DNA of 37,714 nucleotides from a virus: the IMG/VR virus record IMGVR_UViG_3300020205_002326, positions 1-37,714 of that record; one strand, written 5' to 3'. The notes below the pieces were generated by a model. It was not told where the DNA came from, ran no database searches, and worked only from the letters and a program-made list of their open reading frames with translations. Below, piece by piece: positions 8,901 through 17,206 of this stretch (position 1 is its first letter; each line of letters begins with the position of its first letter). Both the position numbers and the translations under genes were made by a program.

Positions 8901-9367
8901 GCGTCAACTGATGGCGGTCTCGCAGTTACTGTCCTCCGTCGCCCCCCACTGGGAGTTGATGTTTCTCCGCCGTCCAATCTTTCCGCAACACCACGCAATC
9001 CACGCTCGAGACGACCAGCGCGTGCGTCTTGGGGATTTAAACGAGCGAGAATTCTTCGTTCTCGACGGGCAATACGGCGACCCCTGCGAGCATCATCAAC
9101 ATTCTCCAACCGTGAACCAATGTCGGAAATCTGGTTAGCAATTCGTCGTGCGATACCCCAACCACAAGACCTGCCGAAACGGTCAGTAATTTGTCCGCCG
9201 TAGCGAGTCCCCACAGGGCATCGCCAGCCACCTCGACGGTTCGTTCCAGGAATAGACAAACTCGGGTCCCAAATAGCACGAACAGCCTTCACCTCATAAG
9301 ACATAGTTGAAGTGTTTCTTTCAGTTAAGAAAGATTTCGCTTTGAAGTCAACAATATTCTGGAGCAT
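5996..9367 (-). CDS. Giant putative virion effector: Cx17C N-terminal module, basic linker, coiled coil, possible GNAT-like C-terminus
   Basis: 1123 residues in five visible parts. Residues 7-21 carry the FKAKSFLTERNTS element. An IWDP segment and CPVGTRYGGQITD follow (C50 and C68, 17 residues apart). Next comes an arginine-rich helical stretch (RRGRRIARRERRILARL) and about 250 residues of Pro/Arg/Ala-rich low complexity, including GNLRESEQRRMDRE near 243-256. A middle part has two small W-containing blocks and long coiled-coil helices (about 640-840). The C-terminus has VIRARIGSSSRVLFYMG, a glycine-containing QQGMNV turn and GQYVWARVGF near residue 1005, a pattern resembling GNAT-like acyltransferase folds. 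The last assignment is tentative. AAGG precedes the start. It is the paralogue, by its first 100 residues, of the 886- and 898-residue proteins. Confidence 0.7.
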   Translation of the reverse strand: MLQNIVDFKAKSFLTERNTSTMSYEVKAVRAIWDPSLSIPGTNRRGGWRCPVGTRYGGQITDRFGRSCGWGIARRIANQISDIGSRLENVDDARRGRRIARRERRILARLNPQDARAGRLERGLRGVAERLDGGETSTPSGGRRRTVTARPPSVDAPEAISESTPDAPRPQRRRRAPARPVREERNLLAAEPTEVLEEMRAELENATGGRDSDDYKRVMAELKRREAPALPARRRQPARRRGGNLRESEQRRMDREIEDPGAPRTGEAPARRRRRAVVEATNKPKAPVQKPEAVVEPKVVKPRRPKPKENTEQRIERLIEEEAEISRRIRDRMLIDIGNPPKDFRQIGNGQWRKGDWLITTDREDDRVLGLSASHPRKRGLIQARNFDELVRKIEIADRLPSQPPPAPQPRRRNERQEVNLNRVAGDQSFMEVLRDEYIPNDRIMIVNDARNFPQDPREKDKKVQAARRSMKQAEEYLRKINTAIARGEISDRDFVRMTMDSNAGPEEFSVARVKEIIEGYRDGWNEVRIANEGRKRPVSENLEKRPITPAPAPAARNPLPAGWNQGPNTIITHDNGDIIDQQIATNKWFVIHGRPAQTKRGFDNREDAIAWHKKNVLNRNASAVDPIDAPFIAPDKKDVRKAPDALKHKAPKIEVAKFTASQEEAIERILLEIADAEKLNKFSLAVDQANFYQNEGRQNALRSYQKRLAEIASKLRNDPGARVPARVDAEIAQAKKDLLRSVGGGSIDTAKARLEQLNNQLEEKFSQLRQPVGVGAAEIGAGRVQTMERIGLIKQEMGNLEGVIEVLGSLDAEVRKTVERISQGYEFNPDATDIPKPTPQAVKAKIKEQIDGAINRRQGKLAKYLKERYPQGGAPYEDMTPEKWRGLSSQQKEAYVKDAYSHKLIKGKNGKFYNAVAQVNGNSVEVVFNEVNAEGQVIRARIGSSSRVLFYMGDQQVYQQGMNVRSKLDRGADIQTIYNQHAFLYLSKIGITKAKVNAMDDGQYVWARVGFKQSGGVDRARLRALESEMRFYEEFGAGGLISNDTEYARIASILKQAEGGTKFSHQDIIFAVDDVDDKARAEYVKQWFKSNIPFGGGVLKFADQKVAGVERTRRPRAPRVRV
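8601..8641 (-). repeat. Linker DNA repeat, copy 1 (in the 1123-residue gene)
   Basis: 41 bases matching 14862-14902 at 39 positions. They encode GNLRESEQRRMDRE in the Arg/Pro linkers of two different large proteins; both mismatches are synonymous third-codon changes. This is a shared module within otherwise divergent linkers and a possible site for recombination between the genes. Confidence 0.8.
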
Positions 9368-9371
9368 CTGT

Positions 9372-9683
9372 TTAAGCCTTAAAACTTTTTTTGCTTGGAA
9401 GTGACTTGATTCGGTTTTTATACATTTCTTCAGTTACCTGCCCGTCAGAACTGTATTGTGCGGACATTGCATTGATGCGGTAAAGGATGTATTCCATACC
9501 GCTTCCTTCTAAAGGAATCTCGTTTCGTGCCGAAGATTCTGAAAGGATTTCAATAAGTTGGTCAACAAGTTCCTTATCGGAAGCGTGTATTTCTACAAGT
9601 CCATCAATGTTTTTGCCAGCGCAAGATCCATACACTTTATTAGTAAATGGATCCATGAATTGACCTATGAAAAACTCTTTCAT
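9372..9683 (-). CDS. Small partner-type protein, function unknown
   Basis: 103 residues. It begins MKEFFIGQFMDPFTNKVYGS, a short beta-hairpin-like opening that loosely resembles the starts of the 104- and 100-residue genes elsewhere in this operon, and continues with a helical acidic part (ASDKELVDQLIEILSES). The ribosome-binding site AAAGG lies in the last codons of the preceding kinase-like gene, 5 bases before ATG. It precedes the 1123-residue gene by only a few bases. It has no recognised family. Gene order suggests a small partner of the large protein on one side of it. Confidence 0.6.
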   Translation of the reverse strand: MKEFFIGQFMDPFTNKVYGSCAGKNIDGLVEIHASDKELVDQLIEILSESSARNEIPLEGSGMEYILYRINAMSAQYSSDGQVTEEMYKNRIKSLPSKKSFKA

Positions 9684-9685
9684 GA

Positions 9686-12346
9686 TTACCTTTGATTAGT
9701 TGGAATTAGGTTGACTATCAGATCTTCGGCACTGCGAAGGTTTGCCAGACTTCGCACCATGCCATCATAAATTCTTCCTGCTCGTTCTTTACTTGAGTCA
9801 GTCTTGCTTATTTTTTGCAATCCGTCTTTTATGAATTGTTCACGACCGACAGCAAGTGTTCGTTCTGTTTGCGCAACAACCTGTCTGTATACTTCTTGAA
9901 TCCGTGCATAAACTTCACGTCTTTGCGCTGGATCCATTTGAGGTAGACCCGTGCGCATTTTTTCAATGAGGTCTGAATCCATTCTAAAACCCCGTACGTA
10001 ATTCTCAAATCCTCCTCCGTGCGCTCTCCCAGCCCAACCCAAGTCCATGGGTACAACATGCGCGAACTTTTGTCCATCTGGTGTTTCCACGACACGACCC
10101 ATCCCGTTTCCTGCGTGTCGGTCGCTAACACCGAGAATGTAATTGGCTAGAACATTGCCCAATCTTTCAGGGAAACCTTTATCAGGTAGTCCGTCTAGTT
10201 CGGATTTATTGAAGTCAAAGCCACGATTAGGGGGACCTATTATCGCCCCTTCGGGAACATCATTGTGGGCTAGAGGCACCATTATGTAAGGAGTTCCTTT
10301 TCGGATTGTTCCGAGTGGCTTGCGTACATCCGCTTCAAGTTTTCCGTCTTGAATTGCTCCGTCCTCCAAAATACCAACAGCAGCCAAGTAGTTCCACCCA
10401 ATGAGTTCGCCGACATTGTCGTAAGGTTTGGCAGCCTTAAAAACCCACCCTTGGTTAGTTGGATTTCCATCTTCGTCACGCAAAAAGTAAACTCTAGTTA
10501 CACCTACCGCCCCACCGTTGGGTGATACTTTTTTGAAACGCTTGTTCACGTCTTGTGGATCTGATGAAGCGTTTGCCTCAATAGCGATGTGCATGTATTT
10601 TGCTGGAACCTTTTGTATGTCTCCACCATTTTTTATATGGTCAATCGCTTTTTGTTCCGTATTAATCGTTCGGTCTTCTTCTGAAACAAATTTTCCGATT
10701 GGAGAGTTCCGTCTATCTATCTTCAATTTGCCATGCGCATTTTTGCTTCTAGCGAATTTACGGAAAGGAGATTTTCTTTGTCGTGGTGCTTGCGGTACTT
10801 GCGGTGTTGCTGGTGACGGTGGGGTGGTTGTTGACGGCTCTGGCGCACTTGGGAAATCTGCTGAGATGCCCGACGGTGGCGCTGCTGGTGGTCTTACTTC
10901 TGGCGGTGCTCCGCCCCCATCACCAGGTGTCACGAAACCCGCATTGTTTGGTATTGGACGGCGAGGGCGACGAGGTCGTGCTGGTCTTACGGGTCGTGCA
11001 GGCGGTGGTTCGGGAACATCATCAGGTGTTGGTCTACGAGTAGCAGAACGCCCTGCGCCTTGTGCTGTTGACTGCCTACGGCGACGACGGTTGTTTCGTG
11101 GGCGACGAGCCTGTGGTGTTGGTGGTTCAAAATCTTGTGGTGCGCTACGACCGTGAGCGTCTTTCCAAGCCTCACGAAGATTTTCTTTGTTGATTGCGTA
11201 CCATTCACGGCGAGTCAACATTCCCGCATTACCGCCAGCCAATCGAATTTCCCGAACTCGTTTTGCGTACTCGTTGTATTTTCGTAATACGTAAGGTTTG
11301 AAGTCTTCTGTTTCTCCTGCGTCGGACGCGTCTTGTGGTGTGAGTACATCAACGTTCCTCGGTCGTGGGGCGACTTCTGGGCGTGGTCTTCGTTCGGGTC
11401 TTGGGGTTGGTTCTGTTTCTGGTGTTACATCTCGTCGCCTGTTGCGCGGAACTCGTGTAGATGGCGCTTGCGCTTCTGGTTCTTCAACATTCTGGGGTCG
11501 TCGGCGAACATCATTGATGATTCTTCCGACGGTGCTTTCGTTAAATACTCGCTGCGCAAAATCTCTAGCCTCATCACGATTCGGTCGATTTCGTGGTCTA
11601 GTTGGTTTTGGGGTTGCATCACTTCCACCGTCAAGGCGTCGAGCGATGTTACGCAAACCACCCTCAACACGACCTGTTTCTGCAACACCACCAAGCCGTC
11701 TAATCATTCGAGCATTGCGGCGGTCAAGGCGACGCTTTCGTTTGTCGTCATCTCGTTGTTCTAATCTCTCACCGATGTCGGCAATTTGGTTAGCAATACG
11801 CCTTGCTATCCCCCACCCGCATGAACGACCGAATCGGTCTGTTATTTGTCCACCGTATCTTGTACCAACAGGGCATCGAAAACCGCCACGACGGTTCGTA
11901 CCAGGAATCGCCAAACCTGGATCCCAAATAGCACGAACACCTTTGATTTCAAAATGTGCCGACGAACGAGTTTGGTCGGATATGAAGGATGATGCTTTGA
12001 AAGTTAAAACATTTTTGAATTCTTCGTTAGAGAACTCAGATAACAACACTTCAGAAATAGAAAGAACGGGAAGTTTTGGTAGTTCAATTTTTTCAAGAGA
12101 CAGGTTCATGACTTTCTTTTGTAATGCTGTCCCTGATGGGCTCGGTCCTTCAATGATTTTTGATGCGTCCATTGATTGAACTAGTTCAGGTTTCGTAATC
12201 GGTGTTTTTCCGTATTCTTGACGCAAGATGACAGCAAGGTCTTTGGCAGGTTCCGACATGGGCTCAAAGGTTGAGCCGTTGGGTGTGGTTCTAACAACCA
12301 TAAATGGCGTGTTGTCACGGTTTTTGATAATGAAAACTAGGTTCAT
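9686..12346 (-). CDS. Giant putative virion effector with PI3K/HipA-like kinase-fold C-terminus
   Basis: 886 residues. The first ~80 residues (MNLVFIIKNRDNTPFMVVRT...) resemble the small partner proteins of this operon and look fused on. At 116 the FKASSFISDQT element begins, then IWDP and CPVGTRYGGQITD with C158 and C176. A basic helical region and a long Pro/Arg-rich linker follow. The C-terminal ~300 residues carry kinase landmarks: WVFKAAKPYDN (Lys near 635), GELIGWNYLA (Glu helix), YILGVSDRHAGNGM (DRHxxN loop near 742-748) and HVVPMDLGWAG (metal Asp near 767). This layout fits PI3/4-kinase-like, FAM20C-like or HipA-like folds; I cannot decide the substrate. GGAAAG lies before ATG. All catalytic positions I can place are kept, so it may be active. 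Confidence 0.8.
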   Translation of the reverse strand: MNLVFIIKNRDNTPFMVVRTTPNGSTFEPMSEPAKDLAVILRQEYGKTPITKPELVQSMDASKIIEGPSPSGTALQKKVMNLSLEKIELPKLPVLSISEVLLSEFSNEEFKNVLTFKASSFISDQTRSSAHFEIKGVRAIWDPGLAIPGTNRRGGFRCPVGTRYGGQITDRFGRSCGWGIARRIANQIADIGERLEQRDDDKRKRRLDRRNARMIRRLGGVAETGRVEGGLRNIARRLDGGSDATPKPTRPRNRPNRDEARDFAQRVFNESTVGRIINDVRRRPQNVEEPEAQAPSTRVPRNRRRDVTPETEPTPRPERRPRPEVAPRPRNVDVLTPQDASDAGETEDFKPYVLRKYNEYAKRVREIRLAGGNAGMLTRREWYAINKENLREAWKDAHGRSAPQDFEPPTPQARRPRNNRRRRRQSTAQGAGRSATRRPTPDDVPEPPPARPVRPARPRRPRRPIPNNAGFVTPGDGGGAPPEVRPPAAPPSGISADFPSAPEPSTTTPPSPATPQVPQAPRQRKSPFRKFARSKNAHGKLKIDRRNSPIGKFVSEEDRTINTEQKAIDHIKNGGDIQKVPAKYMHIAIEANASSDPQDVNKRFKKVSPNGGAVGVTRVYFLRDEDGNPTNQGWVFKAAKPYDNVGELIGWNYLAAVGILEDGAIQDGKLEADVRKPLGTIRKGTPYIMVPLAHNDVPEGAIIGPPNRGFDFNKSELDGLPDKGFPERLGNVLANYILGVSDRHAGNGMGRVVETPDGQKFAHVVPMDLGWAGRAHGGGFENYVRGFRMDSDLIEKMRTGLPQMDPAQRREVYARIQEVYRQVVAQTERTLAVGREQFIKDGLQKISKTDSSKERAGRIYDGMVRSLANLRSAEDLIVNLIPTNQR

Positions 12347-12470
12347 TGTTTACTTTCCACAGTTGAAAGACATTCGGCGAGCCCTGCAAATATCACAGTT
12401 GCTATATCGCTACATTAAAATGTTATCACTAAAAGGGCTTTACTATTTCAAACGACCTAGTGTAAATATA
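12347..12470 (-). promoter_or_regulatory. Intergenic leader inside the effector operon, possible promoter
   Basis: This 124-base gap is unusual in a run where most genes touch or overlap. On the minus strand TTGAAA is followed 18 bases later by GATAAC, a weak but possible -35/-10 pair, and GGAAAG precedes the ATG of the 886-residue gene. It may give the downstream half of the operon its own transcription start. An alternative is that it is the scar of a cassette insertion. No convincing terminator hairpin is visible. Confidence 0.3.
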
Positions 12471-12773
12471 TTATTTGTTGTTTAGTTTTTTGTGTCCAAT
12501 AGACAAAAGCATATTGTCAATCTTCTCTTTGCCAGAGCCCTCGTACTCAAAAACCTGAGTATCAAAGTATGAATACCCGTGCAACATATGCTCCAAGTTC
12601 GCTATTTTCGGCGAATTCTTTTTGGCATACAAAAAGTTTTCGTTATCAAGTTTGTCTGCCTCACGGTTTTGCGAGTAATACTTGAGGATTCCCTTGTCGT
12701 CCTCAACTATGACCAAGGGTGACGATTTAACCGAATCGTCTTTGGAGGTGATAATGGCTGCCCTCATGTTCAC
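12471..12773 (-). CDS. Small partner-type protein, function unknown
   Basis: 100 residues. It starts at a GTG that overlaps the stop of the 898-residue gene (GTGA); an ATG two codons later at 12767 is an alternative. The opening (AAIITSK...PLVIVEDDKGILKYY) parallels that of the 104-residue gene (ALVTPME...PYVLLEGDQGIFAVV): a strand, a proline, a hydrophobic strand, two acidic residues and a glycine turn. The rest is helical and charged. The pair therefore looks like divergent members of one small family interleaved with the large proteins. Function unknown. Confidence 0.6.
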   Translation of the reverse strand: MNMRAAIITSKDDSVKSSPLVIVEDDKGILKYYSQNREADKLDNENFLYAKKNSPKIANLEHMLHGYSYFDTQVFEYEGSGKEKIDNMLLSIGHKKLNNK

Positions 12774-15466
12774 AATCCTAGTATCAAATCGGCGAGTCTG
12801 CTTGGGTCAACATCGGTGATGTATTTCATTTTCCTCATGGGACGGACACCAATTCGCTCACGGGCGTTATCTCCAGCCCGTGGCTGTTGAGTCCCATCTC
12901 CTCCCGCTTTGAGGGCATCATCAACAACGTTCATGTATGGGTTTTTGCGTTCTGCTTCGCGAATAGACCTTTGGACATCTGCGATAGCGGCAACCATTTC
13001 ACGCCTGCTCAGTTCTTGGTTCTGGAACTGAGCCCGAAGCGAATTGAGCATTTCATTTCTTTTGCCACCATAATTGTGATTCATCCATGCGTTGAAGCCT
13101 GCATCATCGCCATCAAAACCTTGAAAGTCTCGTCCACCCCAATTCACATCAAATCCCAAAGAAGGGTCAATGGGGACAAATCGTTTGTTTCCATTGGCAT
13201 CAGTTGCCACAAAGAAGTTCCCATGGTGGCGGTCTCTGTTGACTATCACGAAATCCATAAGAGTTGCACGAACTCGGTCGGATGCTTTGATGCGACCCTG
13301 AATTCCCGCACCTCTTGGGCTTTCAATATCGCCTTCCGCATAGTTTGCGGCATGCTCAAAAACGATAGCCCTACCTGCTGAGTAAGGTGCGTTCCCTCTG
13401 CCTTTTTGTTTACCGTCTGTTCTCACAGCACCAATTGGCATACCGAATCGTCCTGCAATGTTGTTGCCTACAAGTTCGTGAATGTCTTCATTTTCTGCTA
13501 CGGCTCCGTTTGTATATTTCAGGAAATATTTTTTGCCAGTGACTCTGTCTTTGAATAGGAACATGTTGTCGTTGACTTGTAATGCGTTGACGCCACCACC
13601 AGCATCATTTTTCTCGAATCGACCAGTAGCCCCCGACAATGCGTCAGCAAGCAAGTCGTCTGGGACATCAGCCAAATCACCGCCTCGCTCCAAGTGCCCA
13701 ATCGCATCTTCTTTTGTGTCCAGTCCCTTGTTTCCAATGGGAACGGTTTTTATTTCTGGCAAACCGTCCTCACCAAGGCGACCAAGTTTTTCTGGCGAAT
13801 GGTCTGCTTTGGGGGCAGGTGGAGAAACATCAAATCCGCCTTCTGGTTCTGGAATATCAGGAACTGGTGCTTGAGGCACTCTTACTCGTTGCGCTCTGTC
13901 TGGTAATGGATTTCTTTGTTTGGGTTGAAAAGCAATCCCTGCGTCAACTTCAATAATGCGCAGACTTACGGCTTCTCGTTCAATTCTATTGCGCTCACGC
14001 TCAATGTGTGCTCTCGCCATGTTGGCACGAGCATCTGCTCGAGTTTGAAATCCTACATCTTTATCTTTATTCCATGCAGCAAGCGCTGTTTCAAATCTTT
14101 CATCTATTTCCTTTTGGGCTTCTTTTAATTTGTTCTGTTTTTCAACCAAAGCGTCTTTATTTTGGTTTCGCAAATTGTTGAATGCGTTCGGTTCAAACCC
14201 ATTCAAGTCTTGACGCACTAAATCAAGCATGTCAGCATCTTCGGGTTTATTAAACTCACCTTCAACATTGAACACCCTGCGAATTGGAGGCGGACCTGCT
14301 GGACGTGCTGGTGGCGCAGGCGTAGGCGTAGGCGCAGGATTACGAGCGCCACCTCTGTTCGCCAAGCCGCCTTGGTTGCCAGAGATTTTTTGGTTTACAT
14401 AATTGCCTCGCGCATTACGTTTTTTATCTTTGCCGTAATAGCGCCCAAACCTTCTTTCAAGTTCCGCTTTTTCTTCACCTTCAGGAAAATCTTTTTCACG
14501 CCAATAAGCGGTATCTGGAAGTCCTCGTTCACGGAAACGGTTACGAACATTTCTTATTGAACGCTCATCTGGCAAACTTCCACCCAAATCTCGGGCGGCT
14601 TCGGCTGCGGCGTCTGCCGTCGGATTCCAGGTTGGTGGATTTGGTATTGTTGTTGAGAGTTTTGGTGGCTCTGCTGGCTGTGGCGCAGGTTTTCTACGTG
14701 GAACTCTTGTTGGTTCGGGTTTTGCACCGTCAACAAAATCTGCTTCAGGCTTTCTGCGTACAGTTCGCTTTGCGCCCTGTTGCGTAGCGGCTCTACGTCG
14801 ACGTCTTGGGGCGTTGGGTCTAGGTGGTTCACCTGTGCGGGGTGCACCAGGTTCTACAAGTTCTCTGTCCATTCTTCGCTGTTCCGACTCACGAAGATTT
14901 CCTCGTCTCCTACGAGGAGCAACGGGGGTTCGCTCCGATATTTCCCGTGGTCTGTCTATGGTGGGATTATCAGGCAAATTAATAACTCCCCCTGTATTTG
15001 GGTCAATCATCCCGCCTAGTGGGCGCCGACGTTGAACAGGAATTCTTGGGCGCTGTTGTGGTGTTTGTCCTCCGTCAAGTGCCTCAGCAATACCTCTCGC
15101 ACCACGCTCAAGCAAACCAGGTTTCTCTTGACGAGCCAAAAGACGTTGCATACGAGCATTTCGTTTAGCAAGACGATTATTGCGTTTTCGGTCGTCAATA
15201 TTCTCCAATCGTTCGCCGATATCAGCAATTTGGTTTGCGATACGACGAGCCACACCCCAACCGCATGAACGACCGAACCTATCGGTTATCTGACCGCCGT
15301 AACGAGTACCGACAGGGCAACGCCAACCACCACGGCGATTCGTGCCTGGTATGGAAAGACTTGGATCCCATAAAGCCCTTACACCTTTTACTTCATAGTT
15401 GAAAGTGCTAGCGGTTTGTTCTGAGATGAAAGTCAAAGCCTTGAAGTTGACTTCGCTTTTTTGCAT
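12770..15466 (-). CDS. Giant putative virion effector with PI3K/HipA-like kinase-fold C-terminus
   Basis: 898 residues. Residues 7-21 hold FKALTFISEQTAS; then LWDP and CPVGTRYGGQITD with C50 and C68, numbered exactly as in the 1123-residue protein. A basic helical segment, a Pro/Arg linker (with GNLRESEQRRMDRE near 189-202) and a helical middle lead to a kinase-like C-terminus: KKYFLKYTNG (Lys near 647), ENEDIHELVGNNIAGRFG (Glu helix), FVIVNRDRHHGNFFV (DRHxxN near 747) and RFVPIDPSLGF (metal Asp near 765). The start ATG directly abuts the stop of the 579-residue gene. The family phosphorylates proteins, lipids or small molecules; which one applies here is unknown. It is not close to the 886-residue kinase outside the shared front and the catalytic motifs. 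Confidence 0.8.
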   Translation of the reverse strand: MQKSEVNFKALTFISEQTASTFNYEVKGVRALWDPSLSIPGTNRRGGWRCPVGTRYGGQITDRFGRSCGWGVARRIANQIADIGERLENIDDRKRNNRLAKRNARMQRLLARQEKPGLLERGARGIAEALDGGQTPQQRPRIPVQRRRPLGGMIDPNTGGVINLPDNPTIDRPREISERTPVAPRRRRGNLRESEQRRMDRELVEPGAPRTGEPPRPNAPRRRRRAATQQGAKRTVRRKPEADFVDGAKPEPTRVPRRKPAPQPAEPPKLSTTIPNPPTWNPTADAAAEAARDLGGSLPDERSIRNVRNRFRERGLPDTAYWREKDFPEGEEKAELERRFGRYYGKDKKRNARGNYVNQKISGNQGGLANRGGARNPAPTPTPAPPARPAGPPPIRRVFNVEGEFNKPEDADMLDLVRQDLNGFEPNAFNNLRNQNKDALVEKQNKLKEAQKEIDERFETALAAWNKDKDVGFQTRADARANMARAHIERERNRIEREAVSLRIIEVDAGIAFQPKQRNPLPDRAQRVRVPQAPVPDIPEPEGGFDVSPPAPKADHSPEKLGRLGEDGLPEIKTVPIGNKGLDTKEDAIGHLERGGDLADVPDDLLADALSGATGRFEKNDAGGGVNALQVNDNMFLFKDRVTGKKYFLKYTNGAVAENEDIHELVGNNIAGRFGMPIGAVRTDGKQKGRGNAPYSAGRAIVFEHAANYAEGDIESPRGAGIQGRIKASDRVRATLMDFVIVNRDRHHGNFFVATDANGNKRFVPIDPSLGFDVNWGGRDFQGFDGDDAGFNAWMNHNYGGKRNEMLNSLRAQFQNQELSRREMVAAIADVQRSIREAERKNPYMNVVDDALKAGGDGTQQPRAGDNARERIGVRPMRKMKYITDVDPSRLADLILGL
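14862..14902 (-). repeat. Linker DNA repeat, copy 2 (in the 898-residue gene)
   Basis: Second copy of the 41-base linker repeat (see 8601-8641), same orientation and frame. The flanking codons for PGAPRTGE are also shared, with more nucleotide differences. Confidence 0.8.
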
Positions 15467-17206
15467 TTATTGTTTCTTCCGTGCTTTTGCTAAATCGGCT
15501 TTAATGAATGTTTCGTACATCCATCGTGTGGCAGTTCGTTTTACGCCGTCAGTACCTGTGTATTCAACAAGTTTCAGTGCGTCTGGGATTCCACCAGTGT
15601 CGGCGATGAACTTGAACGCCCCTTGGGAATCTTCAGCAAAATCTTCAATATTTTTTATGATGTTGTCTTTGTTGCTTGACTCCGCCAACGAGTTAATCAT
15701 TCGTGGAAACTTGCGTTTTTCGCCAATTGTGAAAGGTCGTGAGCGCTCAATGCTGACTGTCACACCGTTGGGGGCGACGAAAGCAATCTTGCTCATTGAT
15801 GGACCACCCAATAACGCCAAATCGTCTGCTCCGATATCGGCAGGCAACTGAATAGCCCGCACCATTGCACCGTCTTCCATATCGGGATTTTCGCTAAACG
15901 AACGCAAAATTGAAGAAGGAACGACAGGGCGCAGAATTACTCCGTCTCGACGAATCATTCTTCCCTCGCCTTTTGGCGCACCTTTGAGTAGTTTGATTGA
16001 ATCAGCAACGGAGCGGTTAAATTTATCTTTTTGGAATGCGCCTGTTCTTGGTATCTGCGCCATGCGTTGAATCTGAATTGTTCTTGCTGGGTTTGGCGCA
16101 CCCTCTAATACCTCCGAAAGGTTTTCTTGTCGTGCCTGCGGTATTTTCGGTGCCGCTATTGGACGCGCTGCCCGTCTAATAAGTTCTAAAGGACCTGGTA
16201 TTTCAAACAGTTGTGCACCGCAAGTAGAAAAACGATTGTCTGTAAATCTTCCACCGAATTCAAAACCAGCAGGGCATCGTGCTTGCCTTCTGCGATTTGG
16301 TTTCAACCTACTGAGAACTCCTTGCCCACCGCCAGGAATTAGAGCGCCATACAGTCTTGAACGGATAGGCGAGGTGATTGGAGAAATATTGCCTGGCGTC
16401 AGGGCAGAGCCGATTGATTGTGCTACACGACCAGCAGTGCTGCTTGAACCGATAAGTCCTGCTTTCTCTTCCAAGCCCTCAGAGTCATCTTTCTCTACTC
16501 GATATCCTCCGCCACGCTTTTTATATTCACGAACCAGCCACGCATTCGCATAAGCGGACGGGTAAACATTGAATTTCTTTTTGGCTTCTGCTTTTACCCT
16601 TGCGTAAAGGTCGGGGTCAGTTGGGGTATTTACACTTTTGATTTCGTTTTCTTCGCAACAGGATGTCACTAAATCAGACTTCATTGTGGACACATTGATG
16701 GGCTTCTTATCCACACGAGTTTGAGAGTTTTCTGCTCGAAGTTTCCTGCTTACAGCGGAAGCAATTTGCTCAGCAGTCATGTTCATTGCTCTAGATTTTT
16801 TCACACATTTTGGATACTTACCTGAATCAGCATCTCCACGACCACAAGGTTCAAACCCCCCACCCTTTTTGGGGCGAGAGATATCAACCCATTCCTCATC
16901 AAACCATTTACCCAAACCGCCACGCTTTGTTTCGTCGCCAACAAATGTTTCTGAACCCAAACGAGAAGTGCGAGATTTCATATAAAGTTTTGCTTTGAAA
17001 TTCAGAAGGTCTCTGTCCCCGTTGAGTCTTGTTTTCCTCACCTGTGAACCATTAGTGAAAATAAATTTTGTTTTTACATTCTCGGGGTCAAAAAATAGTT
17101 CTTGTCCCAATGCGATATTCGTTCTTTTCATTTTCGTTTTTTCACGCATAGACATACGAAGTTTCCGTGCAAAATATTCAAAGCCTTGGTTGAGATGATT
17201 GCTCAT
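15467..17206 (-). CDS. Cx17C-module protein with DUF5872-like blocks
   Basis: 579 residues. An LLNFKAKLYMKSRTS element (67-81) parallels the FKA element of the paralogues. Residues 97-160 (GGLGKWFDEEWVDI, GFEPCGRGD, YPKCVKKSRAM) and 200-235 (YARVKAEAKKKFNVYPSAYA, then an AWLVREYKKRGGGY segment) match blocks I know as DUF5872, found in phages and some bacteria, with no established activity. CPAGFEFGGRFTD follows a basic RRRQAR, with C311 and C329. The C-terminal 250 residues are unrecognised and contain no catalytic motif I can identify. The start overlaps the stop of the 104-residue gene (ATGA) and lacks a Shine-Dalgarno, so it is probably translated by coupling. Here the cysteine module is central rather than N-terminal. 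Confidence 0.7.
   Translation of the reverse strand: MSNHLNQGFEYFARKLRMSMREKTKMKRTNIALGQELFFDPENVKTKFIFTNGSQVRKTRLNGDRDLLNFKAKLYMKSRTSRLGSETFVGDETKRGGLGKWFDEEWVDISRPKKGGGFEPCGRGDADSGKYPKCVKKSRAMNMTAEQIASAVSRKLRAENSQTRVDKKPINVSTMKSDLVTSCCEENEIKSVNTPTDPDLYARVKAEAKKKFNVYPSAYANAWLVREYKKRGGGYRVEKDDSEGLEEKAGLIGSSSTAGRVAQSIGSALTPGNISPITSPIRSRLYGALIPGGGQGVLSRLKPNRRRQARCPAGFEFGGRFTDNRFSTCGAQLFEIPGPLELIRRAARPIAAPKIPQARQENLSEVLEGAPNPARTIQIQRMAQIPRTGAFQKDKFNRSVADSIKLLKGAPKGEGRMIRRDGVILRPVVPSSILRSFSENPDMEDGAMVRAIQLPADIGADDLALLGGPSMSKIAFVAPNGVTVSIERSRPFTIGEKRKFPRMINSLAESSNKDNIIKNIEDFAEDSQGAFKFIADTGGIPDALKLVEYTGTDGVKRTATRWMYETFIKADLAKARKKQ

Noticed and set aside
11298-12179. 293-residue plus-strand open frame
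   Set aside because: It is antisense to the front half of the 886-residue gene, whose Arg/Pro-rich codons keep the opposite strand open. Its translation is Ser/Arg-rich noise.
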